Positions 15,155 through 25,009 are shown, counted from the first letter of the stretch. The stretch is 64,000 nucleotides of DNA from Fibrobacter succinogenes (GCA_902768715.1 CACXMH010000004.1:1-64000), one strand, 5' to 3'. Numbers and translations are program-made. Notes: generated from the letters alone by a model not told the origin.

Positions 15155-18100
15155 CTAGCGCTTCTTGCCCTTCTTACCCTTCTTCTTGTCCTTCTTGTTG
15201 GACTTCTTGTTATCGTCGTCCTTGGGCTCTTCCTTCTTAGCGGCCGGTTCGGCACCACCACGCAAGTCCTTCATCTTGAAGGTCACGTTGATTTCTGCCG
15301 TTTCGGGCTTGGAGTAGAGTCCACCCGGATCCTTCACCTTGAAGGTGAATTCGTCGAGACCGGAGAATCCCTTGTTCGGAATGTAAGTGAATGAACCGTC
15401 GCGTTCGTTCAGCTCAATCTTACCGTTATGGGGCTTCTGGACCAACTGGGCAGAAACCGGCTTCTCGTTATCCGGGTCGGTCACGCCAGACAGGAGACCG
15501 TCAGAAGCAGGAACCTTCAAGGTTTCCCCTTCCCTGGTCACGTAGGTCTGGGCACGGGCCTTCGGCGGGTCGTTCACCGCAATCACGGTAAAGGTAGCCG
15601 TCTTGGAGGCCTTGGCACCGTCGGGGTCAACCACGGCGAAGGTGATGCGTTCCGGCTTACCGGACCAGTCTTCGTGAGGCTGAGAAACGGTAACGGTCTT
15701 CTTGAACTTGTCGTACTTCACGTCGAGGTACTTGTTGCCCGTGAAGGTCCACTTCAGTTCGTCGAAGCGGTGATCCGGGTCGCGGGCATACTGGTCGAGC
15801 TTGATTGTTGCGACAACGCCCTTGTTGTCGTCTTCCTTGACCGTGAAGTCAGGGATATCGCGCATAATCGGGGCCTTGTTCACATGCTTCACCACGAACT
15901 TGGCCATGGCCTTGTCAGAGGCTCCTGCCGGGTCAGTGGCGGTAAAGATGAGAGTCTCATCGCCAGACCAATCCTGCTTCTTGGGCTTGATCACGGCTTC
16001 GCGACCGCCAGAAATCTTCACATCCAGGTTCTTGGCACCAGCAACCTTCCACTTGATCTCGTGGGGTTTGTTATCCGGGTCTTCCACATACTGGTCGAGC
16101 TTGATAGCCTTGAAGGGCTTGCCTTCTTCGATTTCCTGGCCAGGAATTTCCTTGACCATGGGAGCGTCGTTGACGGGCTTCACGGTGAACTTCACGTTCA
16201 CGGTTGCCTTTTCGCCGGAGGGGTCAAAGGCGTTCACGGCCACCGTTTCGGTACCGTTCCAGTACTTGTTCGGCACTTCGACGGTGAGCACGCCCTTGTC
16301 GTCGATGTTGAAAATCAGGTCATGCTTGACGGTAGAGGCCTTGGCCTTGCCACCCTTGGCGGCCTTGCCCTTCTTGCCCTTGGCAGGAGCAGCCTTGGCT
16401 GCGGGAGTAGCGTCGTCTAGAGTCCAGGTCAGTTCTTCCACCTTGTTGTCCGGGTCGCTCACGAACTTGGAGAAATCTACAGGAGCGAAGCTCTTCTTTT
16501 CGTCGATGACGAAGGGCTGCACGGGCTTGAGCACCGGAGGATCGTTCACCGGAGTCACCTCGAAGGTAGCATCGGCAGAAGCCTTTGCACCGGCCGGGTC
16601 AGCCACGGTGAACTTCACCGTTTCCTTGCCGAACCAGTTGGGGTTCGGGGTCACCACCATAGCGCGGGAGCCCTTCACTTCCACCTTCAGGTCCTTGTTG
16701 CCAGAAACGCTCCACTTGAGTTCGGCAGGCTTGTTATCCGGGTCGGTAGCCACCTTGGACAGGTCAACCGGTTCGAACTTTTCGCGTTCCTTGATCTTCT
16801 GGCCAGGAATCTTGGTCACCACAGGTGCGTCGTTGACCGGAGACACTTCGAAGAGGATCTGCTGAGAAGCCTTGGCCCCTTCGGGGTCAATGACGTTCAG
16901 GGTAACCTTTTCATTGCCGTTCCAGAACTTGTCCGGCGTGGTCACCACCAGCTGGTGCTTGGCGTTGACAGAGGCCTTCAAGAAACGGGTATTGCCGATT
17001 TCGAACTTGAGCTGTTCGATCTTGTGGTCAGGATCAGATACATACTGGGCAAGATCGATAGGCTTGAAGGATTCCTTTTCCTTGATGGACTGGGTGGGAA
17101 TCTGCTTGATTTCGGGAGCATCGTTGACCGATTCAACCTTGAAGTTCACCGTCTTGGAGGCTTCGGCACCTTCGGGGTCCTTGGCAATAAAGGTCACGTT
17201 GCGTTCGCCGTTCCAGAACTTGTTGGGAAGTTTGATATGGGCGATAGCCTTCTTGTCCACTTCCACAACGAATTCGTCTTGCGGGGCGGCCTTTTCTTCG
17301 GCAGCGGGTTCTTCCTTGGCACCCTTACCCTTCTTGCCCTTGCCCTTCTTGGCAGGAGCCTTCTTGGCAGGAGCGGCCTTGGCACCGCCAATCTTTTCCA
17401 CCTTCACGGTCCAGCTGAGCTGTTCGATCTTGTGGTCAGGATCGGAGACGAACTTGGAGAGTTCGATATCCTTGAATTCGCCCTTTTCCTTGATCTTCTG
17501 GCCAGGAATGTCCTTCATGACCGGAGCGTCGTTCACGGAGGTGATTTCGAAGGTCACCGTCTGCGTAGCGGAAGCACCGTCGGGGTCCTTCACCGTAAGG
17601 GTCATGGTTTCGGGAGCGCACCAGAAATACTTGTCCGGAGCAGAAACGGTGAGGATGCGGCTCGGAGAAATATCGGCTTTCAGCTTCTTGTTGCCGGTGA
17701 TGGTCCAGGTCAGCTCATTAGGCTTGTTGTCCGGATCCTTCACGAATTCGTCCAGCTTGATCAACTGGAAGGATTCCTTCTCCTTGATCTTCTGGTTGGC
17801 AATCTGCTTGGCGATGACCGGAGCGTCGTTCACGCGGGTCGCCTCGAAGTCCATCTTGTGGCTGGCAGAAGCGCCTTCGGGGTCGGTGACCGTGAAGGTC
17901 AGGGTTTCCTTGCCGTGCCACTGGGCATCGGGTGTCAGGATTTCCACAGTGTTGTCCTTCTTGATGTTCACCTTCAGCTGCTTGTTGCCAGAAACGGTCC
18001 ACTTGAGGCTAGAGGCCGGATGATCCGGGTCAGAAGCCATGGTAGAAAGGTCGATAGCCTTGAACTTGCCGCCTTCGCGGATGGTTTCGCCCTTCGGGGC

Positions 18101-21100
18101 CTTGTCAGAAATCTTGGGCACGTCGTTGATGGACTTCACCTCGAAGGTAGCGGTCTTGCTGGCCTTTGCGCCATCGGGGTCGGTCACCGTGAAGGTGATG
18201 TTGGCAGAACCGTTCCAAAGCTTGTCTGGAATGGCGATGGTTGCCACGCGGTTGTTATCAACCTTCACTTCGAGGCCTGCGCCCTGAGGAGCGGATTCCT
18301 CCTTGGCTCCCTTCTTGCCCTTCTTCGGGGCAGCCTTTGCACCGGCAGCCTTCACATCGAAGGACCAGGCCAGTTCAGACTTCTTGTGGTCGGGGTCATT
18401 CACCAAGTCATCCAACTTGATGGTGGCAAACTGCTTCTTTTCGTCGATGGACTGGCTCTTCAGTTCCTTTACGAACACAGGAGCGTCGTTGACGGATTCC
18501 ACCGCAAACTTGACGCTACGGCTGTCAGAAGCGCCTTCGGGGTCGGTCACCGTGAACTTGACGGTTTCTTCACCGTGCCAGTTGGGGTTCGGCTGGGTAA
18601 CGGTCACCTTGTGAGAACCGTCCATGGCCACCTTCAATTCCTTGGCGCCTTCAATCTTCCATTTCAGCTTGTTCTTCGGGTGATCCAGATCCTCTACGAA
18701 GTTATCCAGCTCGATAGCCTTGAACTGACCCTTTTCCTTGATAGACTGGTCAGCGATATCCTTCATGACCGGAGGATCGTTCACAGAATTCACCGTGAAG
18801 GCTGCGGTAGTAGAAGCCTTTGCGCCTTCGGGGTCGGTCACCGTGAAGGTGAGCTTTTCAGAACCGTTCCACAGCGGGTTCGGGGTATTGATGGTCACCT
18901 CGCCTGTCTTGGAAACGTTCACCTTCAGTTCCTTGTTTCCGGAAACGTCAATCTTGAGCTTTTCAAACGGATGGTCGGGGTCCTTCACCAGTTCAGCCAA
19001 ATTGATAGAGGCAAAGGATGCCTTTTCGGCAATGGTCTGGTCCTTGATCTTGCCGATGGTCGGGGCGTCGTTCACGGAGCTTACCGTAAAGGTAGCCGTG
19101 CAGCTGGCCTTGCCGCCTTCGGGGTCGGTCACCGTAAAGGTAATGACCTCTTCGCCATGCCAGTTCTTTTCGGGAATGACAATCTTTGCCATGCGCTTGT
19201 CATCGACAGTCACGGCGAGCTGCGGGGCGTAACCCTTCGGAGAGCCCTTGCCGGGCTTCACTTCGAAAGACCAGCTGAGCTGTTCGGGCTTGTGGTCCGG
19301 GTCGCTCACGATGTCGTTCAGGCTGATGATGGCAAATTCACGCTTTTCCTGGATGGTCTGGTCCTTGATGGGCTTGGTGAACACCGGCAGGTCGTTTACG
19401 GATTCGGCGGTGAATGTCACCACGCGGTTGTCGGTAGCCCCTTCGGGGTCGGTCACCGTGAACTTGATGGTTTCAGAACCGTTCCAGAATTTGGACGGGG
19501 CTTTGACGGTTGCCACATGCTTGTTGTCGATGTTGACCTTCAAGTCCTTCTGGCCGCTGAAGGTCCACTTGAGGTTGGCCTTGTCGTGGTCCTTGTCTTC
19601 TACAAAGTTGTCCAGCTCGATAGCCTTGAATTCGGCCTTTTCCTTGATGGTCTGGCTTGCGATATCCTTCATGACCGGAGGATCGTTGATGGACTTGACC
19701 GTGAACACGGCGTCGGACTTGGCAGAAGCGCCTTCGGGGTCGGTCACCGTAAAGGTCACCTTCTCGGAACCGTTCCACAGCGGGTTCGGGGTCTTGATGG
19801 TCACCACGCCGGCCTTGTCGATAGAAATCTTCAGGTCCTTGTTGCCGGTGACAGCCCACTTGAGCTGGGAGAACTCGTGGTCGGCATCGCTTGCCAGTTC
19901 GGCAAGGTTGATGGCGACAAATTCGCCCTTTTCGTCAATCATCTGGTCCGGAATCTTCTTGAGCACGGGCACGTCATTGACGGAGTTCACCGTAAACACG
20001 GCCTTGGAGGTGGCCGTTGCACCTTCGGGGTCGGCTACCGTGAAGGTAATTTCGTCAGAGCCGTTCCATAGCTTGTTAGGAATAATAATCTTGGCCACCA
20101 TCTGGGCATCCACTTCGACGGTGAGGCCGGATTCCTTCTTCTTGGAGCCGGGAGCGGGCTTCACATCGGTGGTGATGGTGAGTTCGCTCATCTTGTGGTC
20201 GGCATCCTTCACCATTTCGCCAAGCTTGATGGGCTGGAACTGTTCCTTTTCCTTGATGGTCTGGGCAACGACCTGCTTGGTAAATTCGGGCACGTCGTTT
20301 ACAGATTCTACAGTGTATGCCACAGAGCGTTCATCCGTTGCGCCTTCGGGGTCGGTCACCTTGATGGTCAAGGTTTCAGAGCCATTCCAGTGCTTGGAAG
20401 GCGGCGTAATGGTCATCACCTGCTTCGGATCCACATTGACCTTCAGCTCGCGGTTTCCGCTGACGGTCCACTTGAGCTTGTCGGCGGGGTGATCCAGGTC
20501 TTCGACGAACTTGCTCAGTTCGACAGGCTTGAAATCCTGCTTTTCCTTGATGGTCTGTTCCGGAATATCCTTCATGACCGGAGGATCGTTGATGGACTTG
20601 ACGGTGAGCTTCATGGTAGAAGAAGCCTTGCCACCTTCGGGGTCAGTAGCCGTGAAGGTCAGGGTTTCAGAACCGTTCCAGAGTTCGTTCGGAGTCTTGA
20701 AGGACACTTCGCGAGTCTTGGCGTTGATGTTTACCTTGATGTCCTTGTTGCCAGCCACTTCGAACTTGAGCTTGGACAGGTCGTGGTCGGCATCGCTGAC
20801 AAATTCGTCGAGGACGATAGAAGAGAGTTCGCTCTTTTCTTCGACCGTCTGGTCAGGAATCTTCTTGAACACGGGCACGTCGTTGATGGACTTCACCGTG
20901 AACTTGGCGTCTTTCTTGATAGAGGCGCCTTCGGGGTCAGTACAAATGAACGTGACGGTAGCAGAACCGTTCCAGTACTTGTCCGGAATTTCGACGGAGG
21001 CCACATGGTTTTCGTCGATGTTCACCTGCAGCGTACCCGTTTCCGGTTCCTTGCCGTCGTGCTTTACAGAAGCTTCCCAGGAGAGTTCGGAATTCTTGTG

Positions 21101-22495
21101 GTCGGCATCCTTCACATATTCATCCAGCTTGATCTTGCCGAAGGTTTTCTTCTCTTCGATGGTCTGGCCTTCGATGTCCTTGACGAACTCGGGCTTGTCG
21201 TTGACGGAGTTCACCGTAAAGGAGGCTTCGGATTCTGCACAAGCCTTTTCGGGGTCGCAAACCTTGAACTTGGCGGTTTCAGAACCGTTCCAGTACTTGT
21301 TGGGGATTGCAATGGTTGCCTGCTTGCCGTTGACCGTTACCTTAAGGTCCTTGGTGCCAGAAACAGTCCACTTGAGTTCCTCGAACTTGTGGTCCAGGTC
21401 CTTGACCAGCACACTCAGATCGATAGGCTTGAATTCCTGCTTTTCTTCGATAGTCTGTTCGGAAATGTCCTTCACGAACTCCGGAGGATCGTTGATGGAC
21501 TTTACGGTGTACTTGGCAGAAGTGTTGACGGACGCACCAGCGGGGTCGGTCGCCGTCCAGGTGATGGTCTCGGCACCGTTCCACAATTCGTTGGGAGTAG
21601 AAATCGTGGCAGAGCCGGACTTGTCAATCTTCACCTTCAGGTCCTTGTTGCCAGAAGCGGACCACTTGATGGTAGAAACGTCGTTATCCACATCGGTAAC
21701 GAAGTCGGTTAGGGAAATCTGTTCGAATTCGTTCTTTTCTTCGATGGTCTGGTCGGGAATCTTCTGGAGCACCGGAGCGTCGTTGATGGCCTTCACCGTA
21801 AAGGTGGCCGTCTTGGAATCGCTGGCGTATTCGCCGTCGGTGGCCGTGAACTTGATCTTGGCCGCACCGTACCAGTTGGTATCTGGAATCATGATCGTGG
21901 CGATACGGTTGTTGTCGATCTCCACGTTCAGGTCGCCTTCAGCCTGATCCTTGCCCACCGGTTGGATGTCCGTTTCCCAAAGAATCTGATTCTTCGGGTG
22001 GTCCGGGTCTTCGACAAAATCGTCGAGTTTGATCTTGGTGAACTGCTTACCTTCGTCGATAGTCTGGTCTGCAATGGCCTTCACTACAGGCGGGTTGTTT
22101 ACGGACTCGACGGAGAAGTTCACCGTCTCGGAACCGACCGCTCCTTTGGTGTCGGTTGCCGCGAAGGTAATGTCTTCAGAACCGTTCCAGTACTTGTCCG
22201 GGATAGCGATTGTGGCTACACGGTCGCCGGAAATAGTCACCTTCAGGCTCTTGTTGCCAGACACCGCCCACTTGATTTGGGCGGGCTTGTCCATGTCGTC
22301 GGACACGTACTGGTCAAGCTTAATCGTCGCGAACTTTCCGCCCTCTTGAATGGATTCACCGGGAATCCCGTTCACGGACGGAGCGTTGTTTTCTACAGCT
22401 GCCGCATCAGCTCCGGCTTCTTGTGCAATAACCACAGAGGCAAGAATGCCCGCAGAAGCAAACAAAGCTGTAATAGGCCAATTTTTACGTTTCAT
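15155..22495 (-). CDS. Giant secreted tandem-repeat (cadherin/Ig-like) protein
   Basis: 2446 residues. Signal peptide MKRKNWPITALFASAGILAS, then 22 tandem Ig/cadherin-like domains of about 97-140 residues. Each domain follows VNDxPVMKxIxxQTIKEK, an FVxDxDH turn, WTVSG, WNGSE and FTVTDPEGA, the calcium-site-like pattern of bacterial Ig/cadherin adhesins. Domains 2, 5, 8, 11, 14, 17 and 20 carry an extra loop, which in 14, 17 and 20 is Lys/Ala/Gly-rich. A 23rd, different domain (tandem-95 type; SGLDEFTFKVKDPGG) precedes a highly basic Lys-rich tail ending KKGKKGKKR. The start at 22495 follows GGGAGAACATCG; residues back to 22621 are intergenic. No sorting tail like the 2-14 kb proteins. Likely a surface fibre or adhesin; ligand unknown. 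Confidence 0.88.
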   Translation of the reverse strand: MKRKNWPITALFASAGILASVVIAQEAGADAAAVENNAPSVNGIPGESIQEGGKFATIKLDQYVSDDMDKPAQIKWAVSGNKSLKVTISGDRVATIAIPDKYWNGSEDITFAATDTKGAVGSETVNFSVESVNNPPVVKAIADQTIDEGKQFTKIKLDDFVEDPDHPKNQILWETDIQPVGKDQAEGDLNVEIDNNRIATIMIPDTNWYGAAKIKFTATDGEYASDSKTATFTVKAINDAPVLQKIPDQTIEEKNEFEQISLTDFVTDVDNDVSTIKWSASGNKDLKVKIDKSGSATISTPNELWNGAETITWTATDPAGASVNTSAKYTVKSINDPPEFVKDISEQTIEEKQEFKPIDLSVLVKDLDHKFEELKWTVSGTKDLKVTVNGKQATIAIPNKYWNGSETAKFKVCDPEKACAESEASFTVNSVNDKPEFVKDIEGQTIEEKKTFGKIKLDEYVKDADHKNSELSWEASVKHDGKEPETGTLQVNIDENHVASVEIPDKYWNGSATVTFICTDPEGASIKKDAKFTVKSINDVPVFKKIPDQTVEEKSELSSIVLDEFVSDADHDLSKLKFEVAGNKDIKVNINAKTREVSFKTPNELWNGSETLTFTATDPEGGKASSTMKLTVKSINDPPVMKDIPEQTIKEKQDFKPVELSKFVEDLDHPADKLKWTVSGNRELKVNVDPKQVMTITPPSKHWNGSETLTIKVTDPEGATDERSVAYTVESVNDVPEFTKQVVAQTIKEKEQFQPIKLGEMVKDADHKMSELTITTDVKPAPGSKKKESGLTVEVDAQMVAKIIIPNKLWNGSDEITFTVADPEGATATSKAVFTVNSVNDVPVLKKIPDQMIDEKGEFVAINLAELASDADHEFSQLKWAVTGNKDLKISIDKAGVVTIKTPNPLWNGSEKVTFTVTDPEGASAKSDAVFTVKSINDPPVMKDIASQTIKEKAEFKAIELDNFVEDKDHDKANLKWTFSGQKDLKVNIDNKHVATVKAPSKFWNGSETIKFTVTDPEGATDNRVVTFTAESVNDLPVFTKPIKDQTIQEKREFAIISLNDIVSDPDHKPEQLSWSFEVKPGKGSPKGYAPQLAVTVDDKRMAKIVIPEKNWHGEEVITFTVTDPEGGKASCTATFTVSSVNDAPTIGKIKDQTIAEKASFASINLAELVKDPDHPFEKLKIDVSGNKELKVNVSKTGEVTINTPNPLWNGSEKLTFTVTDPEGAKASTTAAFTVNSVNDPPVMKDIADQSIKEKGQFKAIELDNFVEDLDHPKNKLKWKIEGAKELKVAMDGSHKVTVTQPNPNWHGEETVKFTVTDPEGASDSRSVKFAVESVNDAPVFVKELKSQSIDEKKQFATIKLDDLVNDPDHKKSELAWSFDVKAAGAKAAPKKGKKGAKEESAPQGAGLEVKVDNNRVATIAIPDKLWNGSANITFTVTDPDGAKASKTATFEVKSINDVPKISDKAPKGETIREGGKFKAIDLSTMASDPDHPASSLKWTVSGNKQLKVNIKKDNTVEILTPDAQWHGKETLTFTVTDPEGASASHKMDFEATRVNDAPVIAKQIANQKIKEKESFQLIKLDEFVKDPDNKPNELTWTITGNKKLKADISPSRILTVSAPDKYFWCAPETMTLTVKDPDGASATQTVTFEITSVNDAPVMKDIPGQKIKEKGEFKDIELSKFVSDPDHKIEQLSWTVKVEKIGGAKAAPAKKAPAKKGKGKKGKGAKEEPAAEEKAAPQDEFVVEVDKKAIAHIKLPNKFWNGERNVTFIAKDPEGAEASKTVNFKVESVNDAPEIKQIPTQSIKEKESFKPIDLAQYVSDPDHKIEQLKFEIGNTRFLKASVNAKHQLVVTTPDKFWNGNEKVTLNVIDPEGAKASQQILFEVSPVNDAPVVTKIPGQKIKEREKFEPVDLSKVATDPDNKPAELKWSVSGNKDLKVEVKGSRAMVVTPNPNWFGKETVKFTVADPAGAKASADATFEVTPVNDPPVLKPVQPFVIDEKKSFAPVDFSKFVSDPDNKVEELTWTLDDATPAAKAAPAKGKKGKAAKGGKAKASTVKHDLIFNIDDKGVLTVEVPNKYWNGTETVAVNAFDPSGEKATVNVKFTVKPVNDAPMVKEIPGQEIEEGKPFKAIKLDQYVEDPDNKPHEIKWKVAGAKNLDVKISGGREAVIKPKKQDWSGDETLIFTATDPAGASDKAMAKFVVKHVNKAPIMRDIPDFTVKEDDNKGVVATIKLDQYARDPDHRFDELKWTFTGNKYLDVKYDKFKKTVTVSQPHEDWSGKPERITFAVVDPDGAKASKTATFTVIAVNDPPKARAQTYVTREGETLKVPASDGLLSGVTDPDNEKPVSAQLVQKPHNGKIELNERDGSFTYIPNKGFSGLDEFTFKVKDPGGLYSKPETAEINVTFKMKDLRGGAEPAAKKEEPKDDDNKKSNKKDKKKGKKGKKR

Positions 22496-22826
22496 CGATG
22501 TTCTCCCATAATTCCATCTGCAAGATGTTTCCCATGAAAATCCTGCTTTCCAATGTGATAACAGAGACCAAATATAAAGTTTTTTGGGCCTTTTTTTCTC
22601 AAAAACCGCTTTTTTTTGCAAAAAAATGGCGTTTTTGGCGTTGCTCAGGGAGTGTAAAATCGTAACTCGTTGATAATCAACAAGTTAGGGAATCCTCCAC
22701 CGTAAATTGAATTCCGGCGCGTTTGCCATTTGGGGGCGAAACAGGCCAAAAACAATGACAAATAATGATTAATTTGCTAAATTCCACCTAAATTTTGGAA
22801 AAACACCACCACAACCGGTAAGGTCT
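22496..22826. other. 331-bp divergent intergenic region
   Basis: No gene seen. On the minus strand a TATATTTG -10-like box at 22569-22576 could serve the giant repeat gene. On the plus strand ATGACA (22755-22760), 17 bp, TAAATT (22778-22783) could serve the gene at 22827. An imperfect palindrome centred near 22676 (aactcgttgat / atcaacaagtt) lies between. Confidence 0.5.
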
Positions 22827-23237
22827 ATGAAATTCGTATTTCTTTGCGATGCCAACTATCTGAAAGGCGACTACGCCAATTTCGTCAACAATTTCCCCTC
22901 CGGTCACGAACTCCTGACCATCACTTCTGACGATTTGCTGCAGTCCAAGACCATTCTCGAAGGTGCTTTCGCCCTCTTGGCCGAAAAGTCCACCTGGCAG
23001 AAGAACTTCAGCCTCTTCCGCTACTTTGGTCTCCTTCCCTCCCTCGAGGTTTTGCCCACGGCCTTTGTTGCCCGTGGCCGTCGCAACGAATCCCTGAAGG
23101 GCCGTAACGCCAACCGCAATCAGGAGATTTTCTTCAACCCTGCATCTACTTCCGAAGAGCTGCACATCCAGATCGACAAGTTCATTGCCGCTCCCCCCGC
23201 AGGCTTTTCTTACCCCAGGGGCACTGCCAAGGCATAA
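22827..23237 (+). CDS. Uncharacterised 136-residue protein
   Basis: Not recognised. Soluble, with no signal peptide or membrane segment. It begins MKFVFLCDANYLKGDYANFV, has ITSDDLLQSKTI and an aromatic/basic KNFSLFRYFGLLPSLEVLP segment, and ends near FSYPRGTAKA. The ATG at 22827 has AAGGTCT upstream and a plausible promoter at 22755-22783. It ends 6 bases before the next gene, so the two are co-transcribed. The neighbour carries an M23 endopeptidase domain, which hints at a role near cell-envelope metabolism, but nothing in this sequence proves it. Confidence 0.7.
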   Translation: MKFVFLCDANYLKGDYANFVNNFPSGHELLTITSDDLLQSKTILEGAFALLAEKSTWQKNFSLFRYFGLLPSLEVLPTAFVARGRRNESLKGRNANRNQEIFFNPASTSEELHIQIDKFIAAPPAGFSYPRGTAKA

Positions 23238-23243
23238 GTCCCC

Positions 23244-24752
23244 ATGCAGAGGAAAGTCCTGGACTACCTGTGCAAACAAGGCGGGCTGGGCTTATTTGCC
23301 TTCCCTGGCGACCAGGTAGATTTTGAATCCATCGACAAAGTAGCGCTAGCCCTGAACGCTGGCGCTCCTTTTGTTATTATGGACTTTTCCCACAAGTCCC
23401 TTTTGCCGGGTAACCATCTAAGGACGTTCTTCAAGAGAAAGCTTACTGACGAAGAACTGGAGTTCATCCGCGATTCTAAAGAAGGCCTTGTATTCAGGCT
23501 CAGCAAGGAGATGGGACTGGACGCGGAGCTCAACTTCAGGATTTTTTACCGCAACCTGGAAGCGGTTCGTTCTATTGTCCCGTTTATTTTTGCAATCTTG
23601 CCCGACGAACTTTCCAATGCGCAATTCAAGCGGATTGCAGACGTAGCCAAGGTGGTCATTATCGCAGGCAGTAACCGGGAAGCGGCCTCCGCCTATTTGC
23701 AGGACTACTCTTTTTTGCGGAAACGCGCTTTGGTCTGGCTTATCAAGGGAATGCCGGACAGGCGTAGGTACAGGGATGCAAACGAGGCCGTCAAAAAATC
23801 CTACTCGGGTTGTCGGGAAATTCGAAAAATAGACTGGACAAAGAAACCTGAGCGTTTTGCCAAGGCCCTGAAATTGCTGTTCAAGGCAGAAATATTGAAG
23901 AAAAACCCTCTCGACGGGTTCTTCAGGATATTCAGGAATTTCTTCTTGCTCTTTGTTCTTGCCGTTGTGGCGATACCCTTCTTGATTCCCTCCACCGTCG
24001 ATGTGGGCATTTCCCACGTGCGGGAGCGGAATTCGGAACGGGACAAGCTTTCCCTTGCACCGTCTTTCGAGTACACCTTTGACGGCAAGGAATCTATGCA
24101 AAGGCTTTCCCGCTATGCCATCGGCAGGTTCTTGTCGGTAATTACCGACGAGAAAATGGTCAAGCAATATGTGCAGGAGACCCTAAAAGAAAACAGCTAC
24201 CCAGAAGACCTGGGCCTTGCAAACGACAGGAATATTCCTCCAGAAGGAACCGTTATCAAGTTTTCCAAGCCAGAATACATCGAAAGCACGGCTTCGGATT
24301 CCATTGGCAACGCTTGGAGGTACTGGACATCTATTGTTTCGGACTCTATTGCCTACATTACGGAGTTTTACCACGAAAAACAGACCAAGGAATTCCGGCA
24401 GCACAACGGTATCGATTTGGCCAGCCGTCAAGGGGCCCGTATTCTTGCGCCCTTCGCCGCCAAGGCCTGGACCAGCAAAGACGAAAGAGGCGGAATCATC
24501 ATCGGGCTTGTTCGGCAAAAAGACGTTATCTTGTTCATGCACTGCGACCAGCTCCTGTACCTAGACGGCCAAGACGTGATGCAGGGCGACCCCATCGCTA
24601 CCGTAGGCGTAACAGGACACACCACCGGGCCCCACGCCCACATTGTGACAGGGCTTATCGACCCCAACGGCGACAAGCGAATCGGGAATGTGAAGTACAG
24701 GGTTATTGACCCCATGAAGTGGTACTACCGGTTTAAGCCGACACTGTTCTAG
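23244..24752 (+). CDS. Membrane-anchored M23-family peptidase with novel N-terminal domain
   Basis: 502 residues. The first 225 are soluble and basic with no family I recognise; VIIAGSNREAASAYLQDYSF recalls a degenerate alpha/beta nucleotide-binding fold, but no Walker A loop is present. One membrane segment follows at about 232-250 (FFLLFVLAVVAIPFLIPS). The C-terminal third holds the LytM/M23 metallopeptidase signature: HNGIDLAS with metal His and Asp, and GHTTGPHAHI with the HxH. This places a peptidoglycan endopeptidase-like domain outside the inner membrane and an unknown domain inside. Coupled to the 136-residue gene upstream. Most zinc ligands are present, so activity is plausible. Confidence 0.82.
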   Translation: MQRKVLDYLCKQGGLGLFAFPGDQVDFESIDKVALALNAGAPFVIMDFSHKSLLPGNHLRTFFKRKLTDEELEFIRDSKEGLVFRLSKEMGLDAELNFRIFYRNLEAVRSIVPFIFAILPDELSNAQFKRIADVAKVVIIAGSNREAASAYLQDYSFLRKRALVWLIKGMPDRRRYRDANEAVKKSYSGCREIRKIDWTKKPERFAKALKLLFKAEILKKNPLDGFFRIFRNFFLLFVLAVVAIPFLIPSTVDVGISHVRERNSERDKLSLAPSFEYTFDGKESMQRLSRYAIGRFLSVITDEKMVKQYVQETLKENSYPEDLGLANDRNIPPEGTVIKFSKPEYIESTASDSIGNAWRYWTSIVSDSIAYITEFYHEKQTKEFRQHNGIDLASRQGARILAPFAAKAWTSKDERGGIIIGLVRQKDVILFMHCDQLLYLDGQDVMQGDPIATVGVTGHTTGPHAHIVTGLIDPNGDKRIGNVKYRVIDPMKWYYRFKPTLF

Positions 24753-24812
24753 GTGTTAGGTAGTAGGTTGTAGGTATTAGGGGTTAGGATCTAGGGGTTA
24801 GGACTGCGGGAC
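24750..24812. repeat. TAGG-rich degenerate repeat
   Basis: A run of taggtgttaggtagtaggtt-type 6-8-base units between the M23 gene and the lipoprotein promoter. Similar tracts occur at six other intergenic places in the window. Confidence 0.65.
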
Positions 24813-24845
24813 TCAAGATGTGACAACCTCGCGAAGGAACGGCCA

Positions 24846-24861
24846 TGTGACGGGCGTCACA
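24846..24861. promoter_or_regulatory. CRP/FNR-like palindrome D
   Basis: TGTGACGGGCGTCACA is a perfect TGTGA-N6-TCACA match to the classical CRP consensus. It lies 156 bp upstream of the lipoprotein start. If the promoter is TTGGCT (24908-24913), 17 bp, TACAAC (24931-24936), it is centred about 90 bp upstream of transcription start, as in the secreted-protein genes. Confidence 0.6.
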
Positions 24862-25009
24862 GCACGAAGTTGTCAAAAAGCCCTTGCAAAACTTTTATTT
24901 TTCTTTTTTGGCTTTTTGTTGATATTTTATTACAACTTTGGGCTACAAATTGGATCGATATAAAGATATCTTTTGGTACATAATTTAAGCGGGAAAAAAA
25001 GGAGAAATA

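Noticed and set aside
16955-20071. Open frame of 1038 codons on the plus strand opposite the giant repeat gene, with others at 15428, 19248, 20195 and 20511
   Set aside because: These frames are mirror images of the repetitive minus-strand gene; their products are Val/Leu/Gly/Arg-rich repeats with no domain, and the minus strand has signal peptide, ribosome-binding site and recognisable Ig-like motifs.
15155-22495. Regular repeats as a CRISPR array
   Set aside because: Units are about 300 bp, degenerate and in frame as protein domains; there are no spacers or cas genes.
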